From NCBI RefSeq assembly GCF_002563695.1, contig NZ_PDJI01000004.1:806001-870000 (forward strand): a DNA stretch of 64,000 bases. The letters run 5' to 3'. A program made the translations under genes and the position numbers. The notes under the pieces were generated by a model. That model did no database searches. It saw nothing but the letters and a program-made list of their open reading frames with translations, and was not told where the DNA came from. Below are positions 27,388 through 36,120 of this stretch, in pieces (position 1 is the first letter of the stretch; each line of letters starts with the position of its first letter). Source of the stretch: Georgenia soli. Lineage in GTDB: Bacteria > Actinomycetota > Actinomycetes > Actinomycetales > Actinomycetaceae.

Positions 27388-29115
27388 ATGAGCAACGAGG
27401 CCACGGGCGGCGAGAACGCCCAGGGCACCGTCACGTCCGTGCCGACGACCCTGCGGGGTGTCGGCGTGAGCCCAGGCGTCGCGGCCGGGCCGGTCGCGCA
27501 GGTCCGGCCGCCCGCCGGCGAGCCGCCGAGCGGTCCGGCGGTACCGGAGTCGGACGCCGAGGCCGAGGCGGGTCGCATCTCCGTGGCCGCCGACGCCGTC
27601 GCGAAGGCGCTCCAGGAGTCCGCGACGACCGTCGAGGGCGAGCGCCGCGAGCTGCTCGAGACCACGGCGCAGATGGCGGCGGACCCGACCCTGGTGAAGG
27701 GGGCGGTCGCTCTGGTGCGCGACCAGCACCTGCCCGCGCCGCGGGCGGTGTGGCAGGCCGCGGGCCAGGTGGCCGAGCAGCTGAGCGCCCTGGGCGGCTA
27801 CATGGCCGAGCGGGCCAAGGACGTCGCGGACGTGCGCAACCGGATCATCGCCGAGCTGACGGGGCAGCCGATGCCCGGGGTCCCGCAGCGCTCGGAGCCG
27901 TTCGTCCTCGTGGCCACCGACCTCGCCCCCGCGGACACGGCCCTGCTCGACCCCGCCCTCGTGCGCGCCATCGTCACCGCCGAGGGCGGCCCGACCTCGC
28001 ACACCGCGATCCTGGCCCGGTCCCTGGGCATCCCAGCGGTGGTCGGCGTGAGCGGCGCCGCCGAGTCCCTGCCGGAGGACGAGGTCGTCCTCGTCGACGG
28101 CGGGGCCGGCACCGTCGAGCTCGCACCGGACGCCGAGCGCGTCCGCCACGCGGAGGAGCAGCGCCGCGTCACCCGCACCTTCGACGGGCGGGGCCGCACC
28201 GCGGACGGCCACGAGGTCGCGCTGCTCGCCAACGTCGGCGACCCGGACAACGCCCGCGCCGCCGCCGAGGCCGGCGCCCAGGGCGTGGGGCTGTTCCGCA
28301 CCGAGTTCTGCTTCCTCGACCGCGCCGAGGAGCCGGGGGTGGAGGAGCAGGCGGAGCAGTACCGGCGGGTGCTGGAGCAGTTCCCCGGCAAGAAGGTCGT
28401 GGTCCGCACCCTCGACGCCGGCGCGGACAAGCCGCTGCCGTTCGTCACCGACGCGGAGGAGGCCAACCCGGCCCTCGGCGTGCGCGGGCTGCGGACCGCG
28501 CGCAAGGCCCCGCAGGTGCTGGAGAACCAGCTCGCCGCGATCGCCCGGGCGGCGGACGCCACCGAGGCGGACGTGTGGGTGATGGCTCCGATGGTCGCCA
28601 CGGTCACGGAGGCGGAGGACTTCGTCGCCGCGTGCGAGCGGCACGGGCTGGGCACGGCGGGCGTCATGGTCGAGGTGCCCAGCGCCGCGCTGCTGGCCGG
28701 GCCGATCCTGGCGCGGGCCGCGTTCGCCTCGATCGGCACCAACGACCTCACCCAGTACGCCATGGCCGCCGACCGGCTCCTCGGCTCGCTCGCCGAGCTG
28801 TCCGACCCGTGGCAGCCGGCCGTGCTGCGGCTGGTGGAGGCCACCTGCCAGGGCGGCGCGCAGCAGTCCCGGCCGGTCGGGGTGTGCGGCGAGGCCGCCG
28901 CGGACCCGGCCCTCGCCGTCGTCCTGGTGGGGCTGGGCGTCTCGTCGCTGTCCATGACGCCGCGGGCGCTGGCCGACGTCGCCGCGGTGCTGGCCGCCAC
29001 CGACCTGGCCACCTGCCGCCGGCTCGCCCGGGCAGCCGTGGACGCGGAGTCGGCCGCCGACGCCCGAGCCCGCGTGCGCGAGGGGCTGCCGGTTCTGGGC
29101 GAGCTCGGGCTGTGA
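27388..29115 (+). CDS. ptsI: PTS enzyme I (phosphoenolpyruvate-protein phosphotransferase)
   Basis: 575-aa enzyme that autophosphorylates from PEP and donates to HPr. His205 in GGPTSHTAILAR is the phosphorylated residue. The PEP-binding barrel shows LFRTEFCF, GVMVEVPSAAL and SIGTNDLTQYAMAADR, and Cys500 in PVGVCGEAA. An N-terminal Gly/Thr-rich stretch of about 20 residues precedes the conserved LRGVGVSPGVA. AGGAG lies six bases before ATG 27388. No HPr gene is visible in the window. Confidence 0.97.
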   Translation: MSNEATGGENAQGTVTSVPTTLRGVGVSPGVAAGPVAQVRPPAGEPPSGPAVPESDAEAEAGRISVAADAVAKALQESATTVEGERRELLETTAQMAADPTLVKGAVALVRDQHLPAPRAVWQAAGQVAEQLSALGGYMAERAKDVADVRNRIIAELTGQPMPGVPQRSEPFVLVATDLAPADTALLDPALVRAIVTAEGGPTSHTAILARSLGIPAVVGVSGAAESLPEDEVVLVDGGAGTVELAPDAERVRHAEEQRRVTRTFDGRGRTADGHEVALLANVGDPDNARAAAEAGAQGVGLFRTEFCFLDRAEEPGVEEQAEQYRRVLEQFPGKKVVVRTLDAGADKPLPFVTDAEEANPALGVRGLRTARKAPQVLENQLAAIARAADATEADVWVMAPMVATVTEAEDFVAACERHGLGTAGVMVEVPSAALLAGPILARAAFASIGTNDLTQYAMAADRLLGSLAELSDPWQPAVLRLVEATCQGGAQQSRPVGVCGEAAADPALAVVLVGLGVSSLSMTPRALADVAAVLAATDLATCRRLARAAVDAESAADARARVREGLPVLGELGL

Positions 29116-29555
29116 GCGATGATGGGACGGTGACCGCGCACCCTCCCACCCCCGCTGACATGTCCGCCGTGTTCGAGGCCATGGGCGGGCACGCCACGTT
29201 CGCCCGGCTGGTGCACCGGTTCTACCAGGGCGTCCGTGAGGACGAGCTGCTGGCCCCGATGTACCCGCAGGACGACTGGGAGGGCGCCGAGGAGCGCCTG
29301 ACGATGTTCCTCGAGCAGTACTGGGGCGGGCCGACCACCTACTCGCAGCAGCGTGGTCACCCGATGCTGCGCCGTCGCCACATGCCCTTCGAGGTGACCC
29401 CCGCCGCCCGGGACCGCTGGCTCGCCCACATGCGGGTCGGCGTCGACGAGCTCGGCCTCTCCCCCGAGCTGGAGGCCCTGCTGTGGGACTATCTCGAACG
29501 CGCCGCGCACGCGATGGTCAACACGCCCGAACCCGGCCGCCGCAGCCTGATCTGA
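29112..29555 (+). CDS. Group II truncated hemoglobin (GlbO type)
   Basis: 147-aa truncated globin. The proximal heme ligand is His90 in RRRHMPF, Trp103 is the G8 Trp typical of group II, and FLEQYWGGP with YSQQRGHP is the family signature. These proteins bind O2 and NO and often act in peroxide or NO chemistry. The GTG at 29112 overlaps the ptsI stop (GTGA). A second in-frame GTG at 29130 is possible and would give 141 aa. Confidence 0.93.
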   Translation: MSDDGTVTAHPPTPADMSAVFEAMGGHATFARLVHRFYQGVREDELLAPMYPQDDWEGAEERLTMFLEQYWGGPTTYSQQRGHPMLRRRHMPFEVTPAARDRWLAHMRVGVDELGLSPELEALLWDYLERAAHAMVNTPEPGRRSLI

Positions 29556-29563
29556 GGAGTCCG

Positions 29564-30574
29564 ATGCCCCAGCTTCCCGAAGCCCCCGACGCCTCCGCCG
29601 TCCTCGACGTCCCGGAGACCGACGTCGAGCCTCTGGCGACGGTCCTGCGCACCCTGCGGCTGACCCGCCTCGGCCCGGACGAGTTCACCGGCACCTCCCT
29701 GCCCCAGCTGACCGGGCGCATCTACGGCGGGCAGGTGCTGGCGCAGTCCGTGCTGGCCGCCGCCGCGACCCTGCCCGACGACGGCGACGGCTCGCGTCAG
29801 CTGCACTCCGTGCACGGGTACTTCCTGCGACCGGGCAAGGTCGAGCTGCCGATCACGTTCGCGGTCGAGCGACTCCACGACGGCCGCTCCTTCAGCACCC
29901 GGCGCACGCACGCGCTGCAGCAGGGCAAGCCGATCCTCTCCCTCATCAGCTCCTACCAGGAGGACCAGCCCGGCCGGGAGCACGCGGCCGCGGCACCGCC
30001 TGCCGCCGACCCCGAGAGCCTGCCCAGCGCGCTGACGCTCTTCAGCGAGGTCGACCACCCGGCCGCGAAGTTCATGTCCTCCACGGCCGCGTTCGACATC
30101 CGTCACGTCGAGCGGGACATCTACCTGCGTGAGGCCGAGCGGGCGACCGACTCGCAGATGCTGTGGATGCGGGTGCGCTCGCCGCTGCCGGAGGGGCTCA
30201 CCCAGCTCCAGCACCGGGCGCTGCTGGCGTACGCGTGCGACCAGGTGCTGCTGGAGCCGGTGCTGCGCCGCCACGGGCTGAGCTGGCGGACGGAGGGGCT
30301 GAGCGTGGCGAGCCTCGACCACGGCATGTGGTGGCACCGCCCGCTCGACGTCGGCCAGTGGCTCCTCTACGTCCAGGAGTCCCCCTCCGCCCAGGGCGGC
30401 CGCGGGCTCGGCATCGCCAAGATCTTCGACACGGCCGGCACCCACGTGGCCACGGTCGCCCAGGAGGGCATGGTCCGCGTGCCGGCCGACGCCGAGCCCG
30501 GACCCGGCACGGAGCGGCACCCGGTCTCCGTGCCGGGACCGGACGAGGTGTGGAAGCGCCCGTCGCTGCGCTGA
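29564..30574 (+). CDS. tesB: Acyl-CoA thioesterase II (TesB type)
   Basis: 336-aa double-hotdog thioesterase that releases free fatty acids from acyl-CoA. Segments IYGGQVLAQ (about residues 53-61), SVHGYFLRPG, the DGRSFSTRR stretch and a C-terminal LDHGMWWHRP are diagnostic. GAGGAG lies four bases before ATG 29564, eight bases after the globin stop, so it is probably in one transcript with ptsI and the globin. Confidence 0.94.
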   Translation: MPQLPEAPDASAVLDVPETDVEPLATVLRTLRLTRLGPDEFTGTSLPQLTGRIYGGQVLAQSVLAAAATLPDDGDGSRQLHSVHGYFLRPGKVELPITFAVERLHDGRSFSTRRTHALQQGKPILSLISSYQEDQPGREHAAAAPPAADPESLPSALTLFSEVDHPAAKFMSSTAAFDIRHVERDIYLREAERATDSQMLWMRVRSPLPEGLTQLQHRALLAYACDQVLLEPVLRRHGLSWRTEGLSVASLDHGMWWHRPLDVGQWLLYVQESPSAQGGRGLGIAKIFDTAGTHVATVAQEGMVRVPADAEPGPGTERHPVSVPGPDEVWKRPSLR

Positions 30575-30592
30575 GCGACGGGCGCCTCCCGG

Positions 30593-32155
30593 TCAGCCGA
30601 GCGTGCCCGCCCGGACGGCCACGTCCGCGACGGTGCCGGCCTCCACGGTGACGAAGGTCGACGCCGTCCCCTCGGCGCCCTCCTCGACCACCTGCACCCG
30701 GTAGCGGCCGGGTGCGAGGTCGACCGCCCCGAACCAGCCCGACCCGTCGGTGCGCACCACGAGCTTCTGCCCCGGCCCGGAGACCGGGTGGAGCACCACG
30801 TCCACCTGGTCCGCCACCGTCCCGTCCGCCAGGGTGACGGTGCCGGCGACGTTCCCGGTGGTGGCGGCGGTCTTCCACGTCATCGTCGGCACAGCGACGT
30901 CGTCGGCGAAGACGTCGCTCCGCAGCGCCGCCGTGAGAGCGGCCCGCTCGGCGTCCTTGACGGCCTGGCTGCCGGACGCGGTCGCCGCCATGGTGGCGTT
31001 GGCGTAGGAGTAGCCCATCCACCCGTCGAAGCCGCTCGCGAGGGTGTCCCGGGCCTGCTGGACGGAGCTGTCGACGTCGTTGAGGTACAGCGCCGGGCCG
31101 TTGACCACGTGCCGCCCGGCACGGTACTCGACCAGGGCGTCGTTCCACTCGTCGAACATCTGCGCCTGCGCGGGCATCCACTCGCGCTTGTAGTTCATGG
31201 CGGTGACGGTGTCGACGATGCCCTCGTCCAGCCAGCTCTTCCAGTCCTGCATGACGTTGCGGTACGGGCGGGTGCCCTCCCAGCCGCCGTAGCTCGCCGG
31301 TCCGAACGCGTAGGTGATGCCGTTGATGCTGAGCCGGTCGGTGGGGTCGACCTCGTACATCCCCAGGTAGATCTTGCGGACGAGCGCCGAGACCTGGTCG
31401 CGGCGCCAGTCGCTGAACTGCTCGTCCGTGGGCGCGGGGACGTCGGTGCGCCCGGTCTCGGCGGCGAACCGGGCGAGGGAGACCTCGGAGTAGCCCCAGT
31501 CGTTGACGAAGTCGCCGCTGTTGTAGTCGGGGTAGCGGATGTAGTCGAGGTTGACGCCGTCGACGTCGTAGTTCTCGGTGATGGAAGCCACGGCGTCGAC
31601 GATGTAGTCGACCACGTGCGGGTTGGCGGGGTCCACGAAGGAGTTGTTGCCGACCTTCTCCACCCCGTCGACCCTCTTGTTCAGCCACCGGTCCTCACCC
31701 TCGGCGGCGAAGCCGTGGGCGTTGAAGGCGTGCTCGGGCGAGCGCGGCGGGGTGGCGGAGTTCCACAGGGTCGTGGCGTTGACCCACGCGTGGACCTCGA
31801 TGCCGGCGGCGTGCGCCTGCTCGATGACCTCGGCGAGCGGGTCGTACGGCGCCGGGTCGATCCAGGCGTCGGTGCGCGGGTACAGCGCGTCGTTGCAGAA
31901 GCAGTCGAACCGGCGGCCCACCTGGACCACGAGCGCGTTGGCGCCGAGCGCCTCCGCGTCCGCGACCAGGGCGGTGACCTGCTCGGCGTCGTAGATCCCC
32001 GGGTTGAAGGCGTCGACCCAGTACCCGCGCCACTGCTCCGGCCGGTCCTGGTCGACGTCCGTCGTGCCGGCCGTGGCCGGCGCGGCGAGCGCGAGCGCGG
32101 GCAGGAGTGCGAGGCCCCCCAGCGCGGCGATCGTCCGTGAGGTCGGTCGTCTCAT
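30593..32155 (-). CDS. Secreted GHL10-family glycoside hydrolase
   Basis: 520-aa protein with a Sec signal peptide (basic MRRPTSR, hydrophobic core, AxA-type site near residue 29). The TIM-barrel domain (about 40-400) has WRGYWVDAFNPG, GIEVHAWVNATTLW, DGVNLDYIRYP with a conserved Asp, and the terminal-strand GYSYAN, all features of GHL10 (COG1649). E. coli DigH of this family cleaves peptidoglycan strands stripped of stem peptides. A carboxypeptidase-regulatory-like beta domain (about 425-520) closes the chain. It lies downstream of the murR-like and murQ genes on the same strand, consistent with cell-wall sugar turnover. Confidence 0.88.
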   Translation of the reverse strand: MRRPTSRTIAALGGLALLPALALAAPATAGTTDVDQDRPEQWRGYWVDAFNPGIYDAEQVTALVADAEALGANALVVQVGRRFDCFCNDALYPRTDAWIDPAPYDPLAEVIEQAHAAGIEVHAWVNATTLWNSATPPRSPEHAFNAHGFAAEGEDRWLNKRVDGVEKVGNNSFVDPANPHVVDYIVDAVASITENYDVDGVNLDYIRYPDYNSGDFVNDWGYSEVSLARFAAETGRTDVPAPTDEQFSDWRRDQVSALVRKIYLGMYEVDPTDRLSINGITYAFGPASYGGWEGTRPYRNVMQDWKSWLDEGIVDTVTAMNYKREWMPAQAQMFDEWNDALVEYRAGRHVVNGPALYLNDVDSSVQQARDTLASGFDGWMGYSYANATMAATASGSQAVKDAERAALTAALRSDVFADDVAVPTMTWKTAATTGNVAGTVTLADGTVADQVDVVLHPVSGPGQKLVVRTDGSGWFGAVDLAPGRYRVQVVEEGAEGTASTFVTVEAGTVADVAVRAGTLG

Positions 32156-32371
32156 GTCTTGCTCCCCCTTGCAGTTGTGATCCTTGTCGTCGCACGGCTC
32201 CGGGCGACGACGGTCGCCGCCGGTGGTCCGGCGGCTCGCCCGCCGCCTCGGTGCGGCGGGCGGGGTCCGGCGCGCGTCGTCGGGCGCCGGACCCTCGGGA
32301 ACTTCCCCGGGTGCTGCTCCTTCCCCCTCGGTCGGTGTCGGTGAAGTTTGGTGGCCCGCCGCGACGGCCCG

Positions 32372-33262
32372 TCAGTGCGCGGCGCTGCGCGGGCGGTGCT
32401 CCAGCCGCCGGTCGCGGACGGCGTCGCGGGTGGCCTCGAGGGCCCGCTGGCTCGCGGCGAAGGTCCGCTGGGCGACGCCGACGAACACGCAGTCGACGAC
32501 GGTCAGCTGTGCGAGCCGGGAGGCGGTGGCGCCGGAGCGGAAGGTGGTCTCCCGGGCCGCGGTGAGCAGCACGTGGTCGGCCTCCTGGGCGATCTGCGAC
32601 CGGGGCGCGTTGGTGATCGCGACCGTGGTGGCGCCGCTGCGCCGGGCGATGGCGAGCGCGTCCACCGTGTCGATGGTGGTGCCGGTGTGCGAGATGCCGA
32701 TGGCCACGTCGCCCGGTTCCAGCAGCGCCGCGGAGGTGAGGGCGAGGTGCGCGTCGGGGTAGGAGAACGCCACCCGCCCGATGCGGTGGAGCTTCTGCTG
32801 CAGGTCCGCCGCCACGATCCCCGAGGCACCCACCCCGTAGACGTCGGTCCGGCCCGCCGCCACCACCGCGTCGACGACCGCCTCCAGGGCGGGCACGGAG
32901 AGCGCCCGCCCGGTGTCCTCCACGGCGCGCGCGTCGGCGAAGGCGATCTTGGCGACGACGGAGGCGAGGTCGTCCCCCTCGGCGATGTCGCCGGGAAGCT
33001 CGGCGGGGCGGGACTCGCCGGCCCGTCTGCCGAGGTCGGCGACGAGCGCGAGGCGGAACTGCCGGTAGCCGGCGAGCCCGACCTCCCGGCACAGCCGCAC
33101 GATCGTCGACTGGGACGTGCCGGAGGCGTCCGCGAGCCCGGTGATGGTCAGGTCGGCGGCCCGCTCCGGGTCGGCGAGCACGAACTCGGCGACGCGCCGG
33201 GTGGAGGGCTGCAGGTCGTCGAGCAACCCTCGCAGCCGCACCGCGAGCGCCACCTCGGTCAC
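32372..33262 (-). CDS. MurR/RpiR family transcriptional regulator
   Basis: 296-aa regulator with an N-terminal helix-turn-helix of RpiR type (LADASGTSQSTIVRLCREVGLAGY, spanning about residues 43-66) and a C-terminal SIS domain (about 120-265) that binds phosphosugars (YGVGASG, GISHTGTTIDT). Its overlap with murQ points to MurNAc-6-phosphate or GlcNAc-6-phosphate as effector. The GTG start overlaps the murQ stop by four bases. It probably controls its own operon and the divergent kinase through the operator at 34326-34369. Confidence 0.92.
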   Translation of the reverse strand: MTEVALAVRLRGLLDDLQPSTRRVAEFVLADPERAADLTITGLADASGTSQSTIVRLCREVGLAGYRQFRLALVADLGRRAGESRPAELPGDIAEGDDLASVVAKIAFADARAVEDTGRALSVPALEAVVDAVVAAGRTDVYGVGASGIVAADLQQKLHRIGRVAFSYPDAHLALTSAALLEPGDVAIGISHTGTTIDTVDALAIARRSGATTVAITNAPRSQIAQEADHVLLTAARETTFRSGATASRLAQLTVVDCVFVGVAQRTFAASQRALEATRDAVRDRRLEHRPRSAAH

Positions 33263-34224
33263 GGCACCGTCGTCCCGTCAAGTGTGGCGACGGCGGAACG
33301 GACCCCGGCCGGGTCGTCGGCCCTGTCGGGGTCGGGCGGGAAGCCGGCGACGGCGTCGGCCGCGGCGGCGACGTCGGTGCCGGCGAGCAGGGCCACCAGA
33401 GCCACCCGCACCCGGCCGCCGGCCTCCTCGAGCACCTCGGCGCACCGGGCGGGCTCGCGGCCGGTGGCCTGGACGAGCATGCGCACCGTGCGGGCGCGCA
33501 GCTTCTGGTTGGTCGGCCGCACCTCGATCATGAGGTTCGAGAAGGTCTTGCCCAGGCGCACCATGACGGCGGTGGAGAAGGTGTTCAGGACCAGCTTCTG
33601 GGCCGTCGCCGCCTTCATGCGCGTCGATCCGGTCACCACCTCGGGGCCGGTGTCCACCAGGACCGCGACGTCGACGTCGGCGGCCAGCGGCGCCCCGGGG
33701 TTGGTGGACAGCAGGGCGGTCCCCGCGCCGAGGCTCCGTGCGACCTCCAGCGCGCCGGCGACGAACGGGGTGCGCCCGCTGGCGGTGAGCCCCACGACCA
33801 GGTCCCGCCCGGTGAACTGGCTGCCGAGGGCCCGGCCGGCGTCGACGTCGTCCTCGGCGCCCTCGACGGCGAGCATCATCGCCCCCTCGCCGCCGGCGAG
33901 GTGGGCGCGGAAGGCCTCCTCCCCGACGTCGTAGGTGGGCAGCAGCTCGACGGCGTCGAGGACCCCGAGCCGGCCGGAGGTGCCCGAGCCGACGTAGTGC
34001 ACGCGCCCACCCGCAGCGAGTGCCGCGACCGCCCGCTCGACGAGCTCTGCCACCGCGTCCGCGACGGCGGCGACGGCGTCGAGGACGGCACGGTCCTCCG
34101 CCATCACCAGGTCGACGAGCTCGCGTGCCGGCAGCTGGTCGATCGCGCCGGTGCGCGGGTTGCGCTCCTCCGTCGGGGAGCGAAGCCCGATGACCTCGCG
34201 CCAGTCGTTGTCGGTGCGGCTCAT
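33259..34224 (-). CDS. murQ: N-acetylmuramic acid 6-phosphate etherase
   Basis: 321-aa SIS-domain enzyme that cleaves the lactyl ether of MurNAc-6-phosphate to give GlcNAc-6-phosphate and D-lactate. TEERNPRTGAIDQLP, VGSGTSGRLGVLDAVE (with the catalytic Glu region), GLTASGRTPFV and NTFSTAVMVRLGK are diagnostic. ATG 34224 gives the conserved start. It is the first gene of the leftward operon with the MurR-like regulator. Peptidoglycan recycling is the expected role. Confidence 0.96.
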   Translation of the reverse strand: MSRTDNDWREVIGLRSPTEERNPRTGAIDQLPARELVDLVMAEDRAVLDAVAAVADAVAELVERAVAALAAGGRVHYVGSGTSGRLGVLDAVELLPTYDVGEEAFRAHLAGGEGAMMLAVEGAEDDVDAGRALGSQFTGRDLVVGLTASGRTPFVAGALEVARSLGAGTALLSTNPGAPLAADVDVAVLVDTGPEVVTGSTRMKAATAQKLVLNTFSTAVMVRLGKTFSNLMIEVRPTNQKLRARTVRMLVQATGREPARCAEVLEEAGGRVRVALVALLAGTDVAAAADAVAGFPPDPDRADDPAGVRSAVATLDGTTVP

Positions 34225-34325
34225 CGCGGCTCCAGGGAACGTCGGGCGCGGCTGGCCGCGCGGGACTGCCGCCGCGGGCCGCACCGGCCGGCCGTCGCGG
34301 TGGTTGGATGGGGCGGAACCATCTG

Positions 34326-34369
34326 GGTGATAATTTCCGCCAACTGCTCTGAGTTGGAAAGTTACCACC
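34326..34369. promoter_or_regulatory. Imperfect palindromic operator between murQ and the BadF kinase gene
   Basis: GGTGATAATTTCC (34326-34338) and GGAAAGTTACCACC (34356-34369) form an imperfect dyad, with inner arms CCAAC (34340-34344) and GTTGG (34353-34357). This is the most AT-rich stretch of the neighbourhood. The half-site contains the GAAAnTT core typical of RpiR-family operators. It lies 23 bases before the kinase start and about 100 bases before murQ, so it could control both directions. The likely binding protein is the MurR-like regulator encoded next door. Confidence 0.6.
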
Positions 34370-34391
34370 GTCTTGCGAGGTGTGGAACAGC

Positions 34392-35399
34392 ATGGCCTCT
34401 CCCCTGCGCGCCGTCGTCGGTCTCGACGTGGGCGGGACCTCCTCCACCGCCGGCGTGCTCGCCGACGACGGCACCGTGCTCGCGGTGCTGGACGGGCCCG
34501 GCGCGAACTTCCGGTCCTCCCCGGGCGCGGTCGCCGAGCACGTCGGCTCGCTGCTCACCGCCGTGGCGGCACGGGTCCGGGACCGCGTCGGAACGGTGCG
34601 GCCCTGGGCGGTCGACGCGCTGGTGGCCGGCGTCGCCGGCGCGGGGCCCGCCGGGCGGGACCGAGCGGTGGCTCTTTTTCAGGGCGCCGTGCCGAGGACC
34701 GGCCTGCCCGTCACGGGCGCCGCCGAGGTGGTGACCGACCCTGTGGTGGCCTACGCGGCCGGGGCGCCGGGTCCCGACGGGGCGCTCCTGCTGGCCGGCA
34801 CCGGGGCCGTGGCGCTGCGCGTCGCGGGGTTCGCGGAGCTGGCCCGCAGCGACGGGCTCGGCTGGCTGCTCGGGGACGTGGGCTCCGGCGTCTGGCTGGC
34901 GCTGGCCGGGCTGCGTGCCGCGGCGGCGGACCTCGACGGGCGCGGCCCGGGCACGGCGCTGACGCGGGCCGCGGCCGCCTTCGCCGCCGCGGGCGGCGCC
35001 GACGGCACGGGGGACCCCCGCCAGGACCTCGTGCGGCTGACGGACCTGCGCTCCCCCGCGGAGCTCGGCGCGTTCGCACGGGAGGTGACCGCGTTCGCGG
35101 AGGCGGGTGACGCCGTCGCCTCCGGCATCGTCGCCGAGGGCGTGGCGGGACTGCTGCGCACGCTCTCGGTCGTGGCCGACGGCGCCACGGACGTGGTGCT
35201 CGCGGGTTCCGTGCTGACCCGGCCGGGTCCCGTGCGCGAGGGGGTGCTCGCCGCGCTGGGCGGGCCGGCCGGCGGGCCCCGCGTCCACGACGCCGCCGCC
35301 CCCGTGGTCGGGTCCCTGCGTCTCGCCGCCGACCGCGCCGGGTGGCCGCTGCCCGACGTCGGCGCGCTCAGCGCCGCCGTGGAGGCCTGCCGTGCCTGA
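34392..35399 (+). CDS. BadF/BadG/BcrA-type amino-sugar kinase (GlcNAc/MurNAc kinase-like)
   Basis: 335-aa ASKHA-fold kinase. The phosphate-1 loop is VGLDVGGTSSTAGV (residues 9-22), a second loop is LLAGTGAVAL, and GWLLGDVGSG is diagnostic of N-acetylglucosamine kinases and the Clostridium MurK type. Its position, divergent from murQ, suggests MurNAc or GlcNAc as substrate: phosphorylation would supply MurQ. ATG 34392 is preferred; an in-frame GTG four codons earlier has no better ribosome binding site. The GNAT gene behind it overlaps by eight bases. Confidence 0.88.
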   Translation: MASPLRAVVGLDVGGTSSTAGVLADDGTVLAVLDGPGANFRSSPGAVAEHVGSLLTAVAARVRDRVGTVRPWAVDALVAGVAGAGPAGRDRAVALFQGAVPRTGLPVTGAAEVVTDPVVAYAAGAPGPDGALLLAGTGAVALRVAGFAELARSDGLGWLLGDVGSGVWLALAGLRAAAADLDGRGPGTALTRAAAAFAAAGGADGTGDPRQDLVRLTDLRSPAELGAFAREVTAFAEAGDAVASGIVAEGVAGLLRTLSVVADGATDVVLAGSVLTRPGPVREGVLAALGGPAGGPRVHDAAAPVVGSLRLAADRAGWPLPDVGALSAAVEACRA

Positions 35400-36060
35400 G
35401 CGCGCACGGCCGGCCGCGTCCGCGGACGCCGGACCGCCCACGGCCGCCGGCGCGGGGCCGCTCGTGATCGGCGGCTACCGCCCCGAGGACCGCGCCGCGC
35501 TCTACGACGTCTGCCTGCGCACCGGGGACGCGGGCGGCGACGCCACGGCCCTCTACCGCGACCACGATCTTCTCGGCCACGTCTACCTCGGCGCCTACCT
35601 CGCCCTCGAGCCCCGGCTCGCCCGCGTCCTGCGCCGCCCGGACGGCTCCGCCGTCGGCTACGCCGTCGCGACCGCGGACACGACGGCGTTCGAGCAGGCG
35701 TGCGCGGCGTCGTGGTGGCCACCGCTCCGGGCCCGGTACCCGTTGCCCGACCCGGACGACGACTCCCCCGACGCGGCGCTCGTGCGCATCCTCCACGCCG
35801 GGACGCGCACCGAGGGCGGTTGGCTGGCCGACCACCCGGCCCAGCTGCACGTCGACCTGCTGCCCGAGGCGCAGGGCGGCGGCCACGGCCGGCGCCTGCT
35901 CGAGGCGCTGCTCGAGGCGCTGGCCGCCGCCGGCGCGCCCGGGCTGCACCTCGGGGTCTCGCCCGAGAACACCGCGGCGATCGGCTTCTACCGGCACCTC
36001 GGGCTGCGCACGCTGGAGGCCCGGCCGGACGCGCTCGTGCTCGGCACGCGCCTGGGGTAG
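35392..36060 (+). CDS. GNAT protein resembling the acetyltransferase-like domain of O-GlcNAcase
   Basis: 222-aa GNAT. A Pro/Ala-rich N-terminal stretch (about 25 residues) precedes YRPEDRAALYDVCLRTGDAGGDATALY and LLGHVYLGAYLALEP, a pattern shared with bacterial homologues of the C-terminal HAT-like domain of eukaryotic O-GlcNAcase. Cofactor-binding HVDLLPEAQGGGHGRRLLE is intact (about residues 149-167), so acetyltransferase activity is possible, unlike the human pseudo-HAT. It starts at a GTG inside the kinase gene, 8-base overlap. A role with amino sugars is inferred from context. Confidence 0.82.
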   Translation: MPERARPAASADAGPPTAAGAGPLVIGGYRPEDRAALYDVCLRTGDAGGDATALYRDHDLLGHVYLGAYLALEPRLARVLRRPDGSAVGYAVATADTTAFEQACAASWWPPLRARYPLPDPDDDSPDAALVRILHAGTRTEGGWLADHPAQLHVDLLPEAQGGGHGRRLLEALLEALAAAGAPGLHLGVSPENTAAIGFYRHLGLRTLEARPDALVLGTRLG

Positions 36061-36120
36061 CCGCTCCCGGCGCGCGCGTCGCCGTCGCCGCTCGCAGACT
36101 GACCCCGTGAGAGGTAAGCG

